A stretch of 64,000 bases of DNA from Sulfuritalea sp. (lineage in GTDB: Bacteria; Pseudomonadota; Gammaproteobacteria; Burkholderiales; Rhodocyclaceae): NCBI GenBank assembly GCA_030247575.1, contig JAOTRV010000026.1:1-64000 (forward strand). Direction: 5' to 3'. This document shows positions 16,927-26,882 of this stretch, one piece after another. The notes beneath the pieces are model-generated. The model was not told the origin of the DNA. It saw nothing but the letters and a program-made list of their open reading frames with translations, and did not search any database. Position 1 is the first letter of the stretch. Each line of letters begins with the position of its first letter. The position numbers and the translations under genes were made by a program.

Positions 16927-17910
16927 ATGAATTCAAGACTCCCGTTCGCGCTCCTTCTCTTGATTGCATTACCGCTTGTCGCGCGTGCCGAACCGCCGTC
17001 CATGGCACCTGCGAACACGCCCCACCTGACACCTCAACCGGCGAGTGCGAGCTCCTATGCGGGAAAGGCTCCGGTACTCGCCTCGGCACGGGCCGGGAAT
17101 CGTGTCGTCTCGGTCGGCGATTTCGGCACTGTGATGTTGTCGGACGGGGGCGCGTTTCGACAAGCACGCGAGGTACCCGTCAATTCCACCCTGAATGCAG
17201 TGGCCTTTGTTGACGAGAAGTTCGGCTGGGCCGTTGGGCATTGGGGCGTAATCCTGCACACACAGGATGGCGGTGACACATGGACTCGCCAGCGGATCGA
17301 CACCGCGACCGATCGACCCTTGTTTTCAGTTCATTTCATGGATCGGAACCACGGTCTCGCCGTCGGCCTCTGGTCCCTTGTGTTGACGACGTCGGACGGG
17401 GGCAAGACCTGGGAAAACGTGATACTGCCCAAGCCGCCCGGCGGAGGCAGAGGGGATCGCAACCTCTTCAAGGTATTTGGCAGCAATGACGGCATTCTAT
17501 ATATTGCCGCCGAGCGGGGCACGGTGCTTCGGTCGGCGGATCGTGGAAAGACGTGGACTTACCTTGAGACCGGCTACAAAGGATCGTTTTGGACTGGACT
17601 GGTACTGCATGACGGCGCCCTGATTGTGGCGGGCCTGCGCGGGACTGCCTACCGCAGTGTCGATGGTGGCAAGTCATGGAGTCCGGCGACTACCAATACC
17701 AAGAGCTCCATTACCGATCTGGTCGAGTCGGGGCCAGCGCTGTTTGGCGTCGGGCTTGACGGGGTAATTCTGAAGAGCACGGATGGCGGTAACAGCTTCG
17801 TCGCCAGACAGCGCGATGACCGGCTTGCGCTTGCCGCGGCGGTGGTCGCCGGCGACGGCTCGCTGCTGATTTTCTCCAAGCGCGGATTAGTGTCCGCCGC
17901 AGAGCGCTAG
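16927..17910 (+). CDS. Ycf48-like / BNR-repeat exported protein
   Basis: A 327-aa periplasmic protein with a signal peptide (ending near ARA-E22) and repeated propeller motifs of the SxDGGxxW type (HTQDGGDTW, TTSDGGKTW, RSADRGKTW, RSVDGGKSW, KSTDGGNSF). It belongs to the Ycf48/photosystem-assembly-factor-like propellers, which in non-photosynthetic bacteria are commonly found after DUF1302/RND genes. It lies 9 bp after the exporter and probably acts with it; the exact job is unknown. Confidence 0.85.
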   Translation: MNSRLPFALLLLIALPLVARAEPPSMAPANTPHLTPQPASASSYAGKAPVLASARAGNRVVSVGDFGTVMLSDGGAFRQAREVPVNSTLNAVAFVDEKFGWAVGHWGVILHTQDGGDTWTRQRIDTATDRPLFSVHFMDRNHGLAVGLWSLVLTTSDGGKTWENVILPKPPGGGRGDRNLFKVFGSNDGILYIAAERGTVLRSADRGKTWTYLETGYKGSFWTGLVLHDGALIVAGLRGTAYRSVDGGKSWSPATTNTKSSITDLVESGPALFGVGLDGVILKSTDGGNSFVARQRDDRLALAAAVVAGDGSLLIFSKRGLVSAAER

Positions 17911-17958
17911 GTGCAAACTGTCGTGCGGGCTCGCCGTGTCACCAGCGCCGACTTTGCC

Positions 17959-19083
17959 CTAGTCAATCGCCGCTAGCGCCCTTTCGGCCGGCACATAGGG
18001 GTGGCCGAGTTCCTGGGCTACGGCCTCGCAGGTAACGCTGCCTCCGCAGACGTTGAGTCCGTTAAGTAGATTGCGATCGTTCAGCAAGGCGTTCCGGACG
18101 CCCTTGTTGGCAATGGCAAGGGCGTGCTCCAGAGTAGCGTTGGTCAGTGCCTGGGTGGAGGTCCGGGCAGCGCCTCCGGGCATGTTGGCAACACAATAGT
18201 GAATGACACCATCGACAACATAGGTCGGATCCTGATGGGTGGTCGCACGCGAGGTTTCTGCGCATCCCCCCTGATCAATGGCAACGTCGATCAGGACAGA
18301 CCCCGGCTTCATCAGCTTGATCATTTCGCGTGTCACCAGTTTCGGCGCCGCAGCACCCGGGATGAGCACTGCTCCGATCACGGCATCGGCAATGCGCAAT
18401 TCGTCCTCTATCGCGTCATGAGTCGAGAACAGGGTGCGAATCTGCCCACAGAAGTCGTTGTCGATTTCTCGCAGACGCGCCAATGAGCGATCAAGAATGG
18501 TTACTTCTGCTCCCAGCCCTAGCGCCATGCGCGCCGCATGTATGCCCACCACGCCGCCACCGATGACCGTAACATGGGCCGGTGCCACTCCCGGAACTCC
18601 ACCCAGGAGTACTCCCGAACCGCCGGTGGTAATTTCCAGCGCCTTGGCTGCTGCCTGAATCGACATTCGTCCCGCCACCTCGGACATCGGCGCCAGTAAC
18701 GGAAGTCCGCCACGCCCGTCTGTCACTGTTTCATAGGCTATGCATGTCGCTCCGCTGTCGATCAAGCCCTGCGTCTGTTCCGGATCCGGCGCCAGGTGGA
18801 GGTAGGTGTACAGAATTTGTCCGGGGTGCATTTGACGGTACTCGACCGGCTGCGGCTCTTTGACCTTTATGATCATTTCAGCCCCAGCAAAGACTTCGGC
18901 GGCCGTGTTAACGATGTGCGCGCCGGCGGCGATATAGTGCTCGTCGCCGAAGCCGATTGCCTTGCCGGCATTGGTCTCTACTGTCACCTGATGCCCGCAG
19001 CGCGTAAGCTCCCTGGTTCCTGCCGGAGTAAGTCCAACGCGATATTCATGGTTCTTGATTTCCTTTGGTACTCCGATGCGCAT
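17959..19083 (-). CDS. ald: Alanine dehydrogenase
   Basis: A 374-aa NAD-dependent enzyme that converts L-alanine to pyruvate and ammonia, close to the usual 370 aa. Family marks include [11 protein letters not shown] at the start, the K/H active-site region (KVKEP near 74, HLAPDP near 95) and a Rossmann glycine motif VIGGGVVG near 172. ATG at 19083 has a very good AGGAGGT site; the longer in-frame start is not supported. Being last in the amine/aminotransferase gene set, it can regenerate pyruvate from the alanine made by the omega-aminotransferase. Confidence 0.92.
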   Translation of the reverse strand: MRIGVPKEIKNHEYRVGLTPAGTRELTRCGHQVTVETNAGKAIGFGDEHYIAAGAHIVNTAAEVFAGAEMIIKVKEPQPVEYRQMHPGQILYTYLHLAPDPEQTQGLIDSGATCIAYETVTDGRGGLPLLAPMSEVAGRMSIQAAAKALEITTGGSGVLLGGVPGVAPAHVTVIGGGVVGIHAARMALGLGAEVTILDRSLARLREIDNDFCGQIRTLFSTHDAIEDELRIADAVIGAVLIPGAAAPKLVTREMIKLMKPGSVLIDVAIDQGGCAETSRATTHQDPTYVVDGVIHYCVANMPGGAARTSTQALTNATLEHALAIANKGVRNALLNDRNLLNGLNVCGGSVTCEAVAQELGHPYVPAERALAAID

Positions 19084-19099
19084 TACATCCACCTCCTGA

Positions 19100-20488
19100 T
19101 CAATTGCGGTTCGGCATCTCGCCAACCAGCGCCGGGCTGGCCACGAACAGGCCTTTACCCATGAACAATTTGATCCACAATGCCCCGATCACCGCAATCA
19201 GGGTCAGGACCATTCCCAGCGACGTAAATATCGGTACGACCAATTCCGCTGCCGGTGCGCTGTTGACCACAACGTACCCAAGGCCAAGAATGGCCGCCAC
19301 CTGCGGCAAGGGAAACAGGGGAACGCGATAAGGTCGCGGCGCATCGGGCATGCGCAGGCGCAGAACGATCAGCGCCAGATGGGCAATCATGTACGAAATC
19401 AGCCATGCGCTCGTCGCTGCGATGATCAGCGGAAGAATCTTGGTGACATCCCCGCCCGACCATACCACCCCGACCAGCGGCAAACAGGCGACAAACAACA
19501 GGGCTACCCATGGAGTGCCATACCGCTTGCTCAGATGCTTGAAGACTGGAAACACCTGGCCGCTCATCGCCATGCCATGCAGCATTTGCGGCAATGCTCC
19601 GAGTACTGTGTTGACCAGGCTGGCAGTGGCGGTAATCGCGATGGCGCCGAAAACCAGTTTCGCCACAGGACCGAATACGGCCACGGCATATTCAAGATGG
19701 GGAGTGGCGGCTGTCATCAAGGTCTCACGGGACAGAAGCGCGCTTGCACCGACACAGAACAGGGCGTTCGCGATTGTCACCACGGTCAGACCGATAAACA
19801 TTGCGCGCGGAATGTCGCGTGTCGGGTTCGCAGCGTCTTCTGCCAAGGGCGTAACAAATTCGGTACCGATCAGCGAGTACAGGACCAGGGACACCACCCC
19901 GATCACCGTAATGTTCTCGGCCATCGCCGCAAACCCGGTTCCGCTGCTCGCCACGGTTCCCGAATCGAGCCCACCGGTAACGGCCACGATGCCGGTCAAG
20001 GAAAGGAAAACCAGCATCGCGACGGTCAGCAATGTCTGCGTGCGCGCAAACACGTTCGTGCCAAGATAGTTCAGGAGGACCAGAACGGCCAGCAGGAGTA
20101 CGGCCCACCCCATGGGCGGCATTCTTCCCGGCAGGAGTTGGGCCATCACGCTATCCACCAGCATCAGCTCTGCCGCCTGGCCGAACAGCGCCGGCACGAC
20201 ATAGCCGGCGAACACGGCGAATATCGCCGGGAAGTGCCCGAGCGAAGCCTCGCAATACGCGCTCAATCCGCCATGGCGAGGCATCATCAGGGCCAGCTCC
20301 GCATAGGTTGCAGAGTTGCAGAGCATCAACACATAGGCGATGCCCATGGCGCCGAGAAAGCCCCACCCTGCGATTCCAGTGGCCTGTAGCAAGGAGACGA
20401 TGGTGCTCTGGCCAACGATGACGCCGATTGCAATGCAGAACAGGGAGAAGAATCCAATGCCCCGTTTCACGATCACCTTGTTGTTCAT
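19100..20488 (-). CDS. APC family amino acid/amine permease
   Basis: A 462-aa inner-membrane transporter with about twelve helices. The first helix carries GVIVGQSTI in place of the usual GxGIF-type motif of APC carriers. ATG at 20488 is preferred to the GTG at 20497 because the AGGAGGTGA ribosome site overlaps the GTG. It lies 16 bp upstream of alanine dehydrogenase and 22 bp downstream of the aminotransferase, so it likely imports the amine or amino acid that this cluster degrades. Confidence 0.88.
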   Translation of the reverse strand: MNNKVIVKRGIGFFSLFCIAIGVIVGQSTIVSLLQATGIAGWGFLGAMGIAYVLMLCNSATYAELALMMPRHGGLSAYCEASLGHFPAIFAVFAGYVVPALFGQAAELMLVDSVMAQLLPGRMPPMGWAVLLLAVLVLLNYLGTNVFARTQTLLTVAMLVFLSLTGIVAVTGGLDSGTVASSGTGFAAMAENITVIGVVSLVLYSLIGTEFVTPLAEDAANPTRDIPRAMFIGLTVVTIANALFCVGASALLSRETLMTAATPHLEYAVAVFGPVAKLVFGAIAITATASLVNTVLGALPQMLHGMAMSGQVFPVFKHLSKRYGTPWVALLFVACLPLVGVVWSGGDVTKILPLIIAATSAWLISYMIAHLALIVLRLRMPDAPRPYRVPLFPLPQVAAILGLGYVVVNSAPAAELVVPIFTSLGMVLTLIAVIGALWIKLFMGKGLFVASPALVGEMPNRN

Positions 20489-20510
20489 GGCCCTCACCTC
20501 CTGTTCGGGT

Positions 20511-21878
20511 TCAGCTTCTCTCGACGCGGTCGAACGCTGCCTGCAAAATATCGCATAGCAGATCGACCTGCTCCCGTGAAATGGTCAGTGCGGGCGACAG
20601 AATGATATTGGGTCCCGAAACTCGAACCATCGCTCCCATCTCATAGGCGGCGCGCGCAATGGCCATCGGTTCGCTTGCACCGCGAGCGAAACTGGCTTTG
20701 GTCGCCTTGTCGGCGACCAGTTCGAAGCAAGCCATCAGGCCGACGCCGCGCACGTCGCCAACCAGGCGCGAGCGGGCCCCAATTTCATGCATGCGACGCA
20801 GAAGGTGCTCGCCTTCGCGCGCTGCATTCCCCGCCACATCCTCACGCTCGATGATGTCCAGCGTCGCCAGTGCCGCAGCGGCAGCCACCGGATGTGCGCT
20901 GTAAGTATAGCCATGGGTAATCGCACCCAACCCGGCATCGCCGCCATCGAAAACATCGGCTACCCTAGCCGAGATCGCGGTCATTCCCAACGGGATATAG
21001 CCCGATGAGAGGCCTTTGGCGAGGCACCACATATCGGCCTTTACGCCCCACATGCGGGTTCCGAACATATGCCCCGTGCGGCCAAAGCCCGTCACCACTT
21101 CGTCAGCAATCAGCAGCACCTCGTACTTGTCGCAGATTTCCCGCACACGCGGCCAGTAATTGGCCGGCGGCACGATCACCCCTCCGGCCCCTTGTACCGG
21201 CTCAGCAATAAATGCCGCCACCGTATCCGGACCCTGAAACACGATTTCCCGCTCGAGCTGCCGAGCACATAGCTCCCCCAACTCTTCTGGATCGTCGGTG
21301 TAAGGGTTGCGGTACAGCCAGGGCGTATCGATATGAAAGCATCCCGGCAGCAGCGGCTCATAGGCACGGCGAAAATTGGTATTGCCATTTACGCTCATGC
21401 CACCGAAATGGACGCCGTGATAACCCTGGCGCAACGCAATGTACTTTGTCCGATCGCGCTGCCCCCGAATTTTCCAGTATTGGCGTGCCAGCTTCAGCGC
21501 GCCTTCGACCGCATCCGAGCCACCGTTGGAAAAGAAGCCCGCCACCACGCCGTCTTCGTGCATGAACCGGGTCATGCGTGTGGAAAGTTCGATGGCGCGA
21601 GGATGTGTGGTGCCGCGAAAGACATTGTAAAAGGCCAGCTCATCGAGCTGGGCCACGATGGCATCCCGTATCTCCTTGCGTCCGAACCCGAGGTTGGCAC
21701 TCCACAATCCGCCGACCCCATCGATCATCTTGTGGCCGTCGATATCCCATATCCAGCTGCCTTCACCGCGGGCAATGATGTCCGGCGGCGTTTCGCGCAT
21801 GGCCTTCGGCTGGGCCATGGGGTGCCAAAGATAACGGGCGTTGTTGGCCTTGAGTTCTTCCTTGCTGAAACTGCTCAT
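20511..21878 (-). CDS. Class III (omega) aminotransferase, PLP-dependent
   Basis: A 455-aa cytosolic transaminase of the putrescine/beta-alanine/taurine:pyruvate group. PLP-binding residues are visible: D259 in IADEV and the Schiff-base K288 in LAKGL; the phosphate-binding SNGGSDAVEGA stretch lies at 117-127. Together with alanine dehydrogenase it would move the amino group to pyruvate and release ammonia, while the neighbouring aldehyde dehydrogenase oxidises the semialdehyde. The amine substrate is not defined by sequence. The start overlaps the HAD gene by 4 bp (21875-21878). Confidence 0.9.
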   Translation of the reverse strand: MSSFSKEELKANNARYLWHPMAQPKAMRETPPDIIARGEGSWIWDIDGHKMIDGVGGLWSANLGFGRKEIRDAIVAQLDELAFYNVFRGTTHPRAIELSTRMTRFMHEDGVVAGFFSNGGSDAVEGALKLARQYWKIRGQRDRTKYIALRQGYHGVHFGGMSVNGNTNFRRAYEPLLPGCFHIDTPWLYRNPYTDDPEELGELCARQLEREIVFQGPDTVAAFIAEPVQGAGGVIVPPANYWPRVREICDKYEVLLIADEVVTGFGRTGHMFGTRMWGVKADMWCLAKGLSSGYIPLGMTAISARVADVFDGGDAGLGAITHGYTYSAHPVAAAAALATLDIIEREDVAGNAAREGEHLLRRMHEIGARSRLVGDVRGVGLMACFELVADKATKASFARGASEPMAIARAAYEMGAMVRVSGPNIILSPALTISREQVDLLCDILQAAFDRVERS

Positions 21879-22552
21879 TGCATTGCTCCGGGTGAAAAAT
21901 CGAGACCGAGACGCGCGGCAATGGCGGCGATGCAGCCGACCGTGTCACGCAAATCAAAATACTCGCATTGCAGACCGACGGCCTGCGCGCCGACAATATT
22001 GCGGAACTGGTCGTCCACGAAAAGCAGTTGCGCCATAGGCAACTGCATGGCGTCTGCGGCAGCCCGATATGCCGCGGCATCCGGTTTGAGAGTCTTGGTG
22101 TGGCTGCCGTCGATGACCACGGAAATATTCGCCATGATGTCAAGGCGGTCCAGAAATGCCTGGCCATAGAAGAGTTCAAGCTCGTTCGACAGGATGCCCA
22201 CCTTGATTCCTGCGCGGGATGCGGCGAGCACCAAATCGCGCATCTCGGTGCGAATCGCGTCATTGGGCTGCGTATGCCGCACCCGACTCAGCAGGGCGTG
22301 CATGTCCCAGCCGGCTTCGCCACAGGCCCGCCCAAGCTCGTCGGCGCGCCGCGCCCAGTACTCGCGCTCCGTGATCTGGTCATCCTGCATCGCGCGCCAA
22401 AGCTCGTCGCTCGATGGATCCAGCGGCCCCATCCAGGTCAAGCTATGCGCCGGAAGGCCGAGAATCGCCTCGGTAGCGCGATGCTTCTCGAATAGCGAAT
22501 AGGTAATCACGCTACCGAAGTCCAGCAGCAATCCTTTGGGTGGCGTTCTCAT
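21875..22552 (-). CDS. HAD superfamily hydrolase (sEH-N-like)
   Basis: About 225 aa from the ATG at 22552, which overlaps the previous stop (ATGA). Motif I reads LLLDFGSVI: the nucleophile D11 is present, but the second Asp of DxD is Gly (residue 13), a variant seen in the epoxide-hydrolase-N-like subgroup. Motif II is LSN and motif IV is FVDDQ. A phosphatase or dehalogenase-type reaction on a pathway intermediate is possible; the substrate is unknown. Its tight coupling to the aminotransferase suggests a role in the same pathway. Confidence 0.8.
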   Translation of the reverse strand: MRTPPKGLLLDFGSVITYSLFEKHRATEAILGLPAHSLTWMGPLDPSSDELWRAMQDDQITEREYWARRADELGRACGEAGWDMHALLSRVRHTQPNDAIRTEMRDLVLAASRAGIKVGILSNELELFYGQAFLDRLDIMANISVVIDGSHTKTLKPDAAAYRAAADAMQLPMAQLLFVDDQFRNIVGAQAVGLQCEYFDLRDTVGCIAAIAARLGLDFSPGAMQ

Positions 22553-23793
22553 CGCACTACCGCCTGGCCGGCACCGATCACGCCACGCGCCACCCAATCG
22601 TCAAAGATTTCCAATACGCCGGTCGCGAATGCCTCGTCGTTGATATGCGCATCGAGTTCCACAACCTGTACCGGCGGCTGCACATGCGCTCGCACTTCAT
22701 CGAGAAATGCGCGGTGGGCTTGTGGTGCATGCAGCACCTCGCCTGGACGGTCCCACTCCTGGACACCCTTGAGCGGAAGGACAAGCGCCGTCGGTCCGGT
22801 CGCGTGCGCCAGTTTGTCGGCGATGTAACGCGCCGTTGCGCATCGTTCGCTGGGCGTCGTTGTCACCGAGGCAATCAGTCGGTTATGCGCGTGGTAGGCC
22901 CGCTCCGCATAGTTCGGCGGCAATGGCTGCCATGTCGGCAGGTCGATCATGTCGACCGCTCCCGGCGCGACGATTTGAGGAATCCCGGCACGCCCGGCCG
23001 CCTCCAGGCGTCCCGCCCCGGACGTGACAATGGAACCGTTCACGTGATTGCTGACCTCCTGCAAACTGAGATCGAGGACCGCCACGAAGCGTCCCTGGGC
23101 GACCAGGGCCTCGAAGGCGCAGCCACCCATCCCGGTCGTATGGAAAACGGCGACCTCGTAACCGCGAGCCTCGAGAGCCGGCTTGAGAACCGTCATGTAG
23201 GTGAGGCAGCTCCTGCCTAGCGAGGTCATTCCCACTATCGGACGCGGGTTTGTCGGTGGCACCACGGCGTTGCAGGCTCCGAGGACAGCACCGGCCGCCT
23301 GGGCCAACATCGTCCGGCATATCGTATTGAGGCCATAGAGCCCGCCGGCCCACAGAATCATCATCAGATCCGGCGCGATTCGTTCTGGTGGAATCAGGTG
23401 CGAGAAGGATACGGTCGACACCACGAGTTTCGGCATTCCCAGAGGCAAGGCGCCCGTGACGTCAAGGGCGAGATCGGTTCCCATGGTGCCGCCAAGAACG
23501 ATTACCGCCTGTACCGCCCCTTCCTGGTACAGGTCCTTCGCCAGCAGGACGGCGCCGGCGGCCATCCGTGTCATCGCCTGGTTTTCGTCGCCCAGGGCGG
23601 CCAGCTCTTCCAGTGTCGATCCGGCAGCGGCAGCAACCACTGAGTTGGGGATATCTGGCGTGAAGCAGGGATTGCCCAAGACGCCGACATCCATGATGAG
23701 CCCGGCGCCGCCATTGCGCGCAAGTTGCTCACGCATGAATTGCACTTCATCGGCCTTGGTATCGCAGGTTGCAATGAGAAGTATGGTTTTCAA
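22549..23793 (-). CDS. UPF0261 / Tm-1-like ATP-binding protein
   Basis: A 414-aa cytosolic protein of the UPF0261 family, named for the plant Tm-1 resistance protein whose N-terminal domain binds ATP. Conserved segments include the starting IATCDTKADE, VLGGTMGT near 100 and GMTSLGRSC near 188. In bacteria it often lies in catabolic clusters but no reaction is established to my knowledge. Here it is coupled to the HAD protein (4-bp overlap) and lies 54 bp after the aldehyde dehydrogenase gene. Confidence 0.85.
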   Translation of the reverse strand: MKTILLIATCDTKADEVQFMREQLARNGGAGLIMDVGVLGNPCFTPDIPNSVVAAAAGSTLEELAALGDENQAMTRMAAGAVLLAKDLYQEGAVQAVIVLGGTMGTDLALDVTGALPLGMPKLVVSTVSFSHLIPPERIAPDLMMILWAGGLYGLNTICRTMLAQAAGAVLGACNAVVPPTNPRPIVGMTSLGRSCLTYMTVLKPALEARGYEVAVFHTTGMGGCAFEALVAQGRFVAVLDLSLQEVSNHVNGSIVTSGAGRLEAAGRAGIPQIVAPGAVDMIDLPTWQPLPPNYAERAYHAHNRLIASVTTTPSERCATARYIADKLAHATGPTALVLPLKGVQEWDRPGEVLHAPQAHRAFLDEVRAHVQPPVQVVELDAHINDEAFATGVLEIFDDWVARGVIGAGQAVVR

Positions 23794-23847
23794 TTGTCCA
23801 CCGATTGCATCAGTCCGCTGGTTTCAGCTCTCCGGTCAAAGCTCGAA

Positions 23848-25287
23848 CTACGCCGCCATGCTCACCAATTTGACCTCGGTGTAGGAGAGCAGGCCCTCCA
23901 TTCCGCTTTCCTGGCCCACGCCACTGTCCTTCCAGCCACCAAAGGGCGTTTCCGGTTGCGAAACGCCAAAATGGTTGATCCCGACCATGCCGGCTTCCAG
24001 TTCCTCGGAAAGGCGATGTGCCGTTGCCAAATCATGGGTAAATGCATAGGCGCTCAACCCGATGGAAAGGCCGTTGGCCTGAGCCAAGGCTTCATCGAGA
24101 GTCGAGAACGGCTGCAGCACCGCGATCGGGCCAAAAGGTTCAATCCGCTGTACGCGGGCATCTGGGGGGACGTCCTCCAGCACGGTCGGTGGATAGAAAT
24201 ATCCCTTGCCCGGAATCGCCTCTCCCCCGCAGCGGAGCTTGCCTCCCAGCGCCAGAGCGTCATCGACAAAGCTTTGCATTTCTCGAACTCTGCGGCCATG
24301 GATCAACGGCCCCATATGGCTGCTCTTGTCGAGGCCGGATCCAACCTTGAGCGCCTTGGTCTGGGCGACGAAGTGATCGCGAAATTCCGCGTACTTCGAT
24401 TCATGGATCAAGAAACGGATTGGCGACGCGCAGACCTGTCCGGCGTTGCGGAATTTTGCGGTTACCGACAGCTTCGCTACGACCTCGATATCGACGTCGG
24501 CACAAACGATAACCGGCGCATGGCCGCCAAGTTCAGCGGTGTAGCGCTTCACGCCATCGGCCGCCAGTTTCCCCAGCATCTTGCCCACGGCAATCGATCC
24601 GGTAAACGATGCCTTGCGGATCTGCTTTGCCGTCATCAGCGCGGACGAAATCTTCGAGGGTTCGCCGCACACCATGTTGAGGACGCCAGGCGGCAAGCCC
24701 GCATCATGAAAGGCCTCGACGATCAGCATGCAGCTAGCCGGCGTTTCTTCGGCCGGCTTGATGATTACGCTGCATCCCGCCGCCAGGGCGCCGCCAAGCT
24801 TTCGACAGGGAAGATTGACCGGGAAATTCCACGGCGTGAACGCCGCTACCGGTCCCACCGGTTGGCGGATTACCGTCTGGCTCAGGATATTCGGTTGGCG
24901 TGGAGGGATCGTTCGCCCATACAGGCGCTTGCCCTCTTCCGCAAGAAAATCGACTATATCGGCGGACAGGATGACTTCGCGAAGGGCTTCGGCCAAAGGC
25001 TTTCCCTGCTCAAGCGTGATTGCATGGGCCACCTGTGGCGCCCGTTCGCGCAGCAGTCGCGTCGCCTGCGTGATGATCTGGAAGCGATCAATAGCCGAAC
25101 GCGTGCGCCACAACCTGTACCCGCGTTCAGCCGCCTCCAATGCGGCATCAATTTCGGCAGTGCCAGCTACCGGTAACTGGCCGAGATCACTACCATCGGC
25201 GGGATTCTCGACGCCCATGCTGCCAGAGCTTGTTTTATCGACCCATTCGCCATCGATGTATAGCCTCAACCTTGGGTAACTATCCAT
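23848..25287 (-). CDS. NAD(P)-dependent aldehyde (semialdehyde) dehydrogenase
   Basis: A 479-aa ALDH-superfamily enzyme closest in flavour to succinate-semialdehyde dehydrogenases (FRNAGQVCASPIRF pattern). Catalytic residues N154, E252 and C286 are all present. It is the first gene of the minus-strand amine module and is divergent from the AraC-type regulator, so its promoter is the likely target of that regulator. It would oxidise the aldehyde produced by the omega-aminotransferase. GabD-type activity is possible but not proven. Confidence 0.88.
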   Translation of the reverse strand: MDSYPRLRLYIDGEWVDKTSSGSMGVENPADGSDLGQLPVAGTAEIDAALEAAERGYRLWRTRSAIDRFQIITQATRLLRERAPQVAHAITLEQGKPLAEALREVILSADIVDFLAEEGKRLYGRTIPPRQPNILSQTVIRQPVGPVAAFTPWNFPVNLPCRKLGGALAAGCSVIIKPAEETPASCMLIVEAFHDAGLPPGVLNMVCGEPSKISSALMTAKQIRKASFTGSIAVGKMLGKLAADGVKRYTAELGGHAPVIVCADVDIEVVAKLSVTAKFRNAGQVCASPIRFLIHESKYAEFRDHFVAQTKALKVGSGLDKSSHMGPLIHGRRVREMQSFVDDALALGGKLRCGGEAIPGKGYFYPPTVLEDVPPDARVQRIEPFGPIAVLQPFSTLDEALAQANGLSIGLSAYAFTHDLATAHRLSEELEAGMVGINHFGVSQPETPFGGWKDSGVGQESGMEGLLSYTEVKLVSMAA

Positions 25288-25516
25288 GCCGACTGCTCCT
25301 CGTTCAAGGCTATCGATGCCCCGATATCTGCTCGATACTTTAGGTGCGGCAAGTGCAAGGCGTTATCGATCTTCAGCAATTCGGCACGATTCACGCCACA
25401 GATCCCATAGAGATCAATATTTTGGGTGCAGCGCAGCTTGACGTCGAAATGAAAATGAATGACGATCCGCTCATATTGGGGCCGACGCCAGATTGGCTCC
25501 CCGGGGGATGCCCACA

Positions 25517-26500
25517 ATGACAACAGCGGAGATTGCAGCGACCCAAGCCCATCGGCGTGACCGTGAGTTGCTCGACTCGCAGGATCACGCCGGAGAACTG
25601 GCTGGGTGGGAACAAAACTACGATCAGATTTCCCGCGGTGCTTTCCACAGCCGCTTGGTGGAGATCGAGTTCGACAATATCCATATCTTTCAGGAAGAGC
25701 TCTCACAGGCTGTCTTTCAAACCGGCCAATGCAAGAAAGACACGGTGGCGCTGGGCGTGTTCTCCGCCATGTCGGGCGAGGCGCGCTGGCATGGTGGTGC
25801 GGTGGGCATGGATGACGTACTGTTTCTTGAAGGCCAGGGTGAATTGGTGCTCACCACGCCAAAGACCAGTTGCATCATGGGCATTGGATTCCCCACTCAA
25901 CTGCTCGAAGCCTGGTGCGCCGATACGGCTGGTTGCGCACGCGAGCGTATCCGTCGCTTTTCTGCCACCCCGCTACACGACCGCCTTGCAGCTGAAAAAC
26001 TGCGCATCAGCCTCACTGGCTTGATCATCGAACTGCTGAATCGGCCGGACGACAAATTGCCCGTTGCGGTAGCAAGGCAGCTTCAGGATGATCTGGCCGG
26101 GTTAATGGTCAGCCTTCTCTGCGGCGAGCCATGCAGGGAGGAAAGGCGCGCAACCGGCAAGGCAAAAAAGGTGGTGCAGCGAGCCCGCGCGTTTGCGTTG
26201 GACCGACGGGACGAACCGCCAACCATGATTGATGTCTGCAACCACACCTATGTTTCGCTGCGCACCCTGCAAAACTGTTTCCAGGCAGTACTGGGGGAAA
26301 GTCCCGCCACTTACCTGAAGATGCTGCGTCTCAATGGAGCCCGGCGGGATCTCATGAAGCGAGGCGACAACGCTCGAGTTAGCGATATCGCTGCCGAATG
26401 GGGTTTCTGGCATCTGTCCCAGTTTTCGTCGGACTATCGTCGCATGTTCGGCGAACTGCCCTCCGTGACTCGCACCGGGGGCGCTGGCTACCTGCTTTAG
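25517..26500 (+). CDS. AraC family transcriptional regulator (EutR-like)
   Basis: About 327 aa from the ATG at 25517 (an ATG at 25508 is also possible). An N-terminal sensing domain is followed by a C-terminal AraC double helix-turn-helix: the LRTLQNCFQAVLGESPATYL segment and the later VSDIAAEWGFWHLSQFSSDY segment. The arrangement resembles ethanolamine regulator EutR. It is divergent from the aldehyde dehydrogenase-UPF0261-HAD-aminotransferase-permease-ald set, with a roughly 230-bp intergenic region that should hold the controlled promoter. An amine or amino alcohol inducer is inferred. Confidence 0.85.
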   Translation: MTTAEIAATQAHRRDRELLDSQDHAGELAGWEQNYDQISRGAFHSRLVEIEFDNIHIFQEELSQAVFQTGQCKKDTVALGVFSAMSGEARWHGGAVGMDDVLFLEGQGELVLTTPKTSCIMGIGFPTQLLEAWCADTAGCARERIRRFSATPLHDRLAAEKLRISLTGLIIELLNRPDDKLPVAVARQLQDDLAGLMVSLLCGEPCREERRATGKAKKVVQRARAFALDRRDEPPTMIDVCNHTYVSLRTLQNCFQAVLGESPATYLKMLRLNGARRDLMKRGDNARVSDIAAEWGFWHLSQFSSDYRRMFGELPSVTRTGGAGYLL

Positions 26501-26882
26501 GCGGCTCGAGATGTTGGCGATAAGGGCACAGCAGAAGCAATCCGGCCCAGACCCTAGACTTCGGGCGCTGCTTTTCGACCTTCTGAGCGACGGCTCGGGC
26601 ACAGTCCGGGAAGTGAATCTTTCAGATTCGTCACCCGCGACCGGTCGTTGAATTGCTACGCCTCCAAACCGGCCATTCGCGTTCCATGGCACCCGGCCAG
26701 GGACAGTTCATTGAAGCCTTCATTTTGATGTCGAGGTGAGGGGTTGCTCCCGTGCCCTCAGCCTACATTTCAGGTTCAGGTCCGGGAGGTTCTCCGCATG
26801 TCAAGATCAAGTCCAGTCAGTAGCCGGTGCGACAGGATATCCCGCAAAGCAGAAGTTCTCAGACATCGTATAGTCTTGCCGG
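26501..26882. other. Intergenic region between AraC and LysR genes, no gene seen
   Basis: About 380 bp without a supported gene. A small hairpin with arms GAATCT and AGATTC lies at 26615-26629; it has no T-run. The promoter of the LysR gene should be near the right end. Nothing else stands out. Confidence 0.5.
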
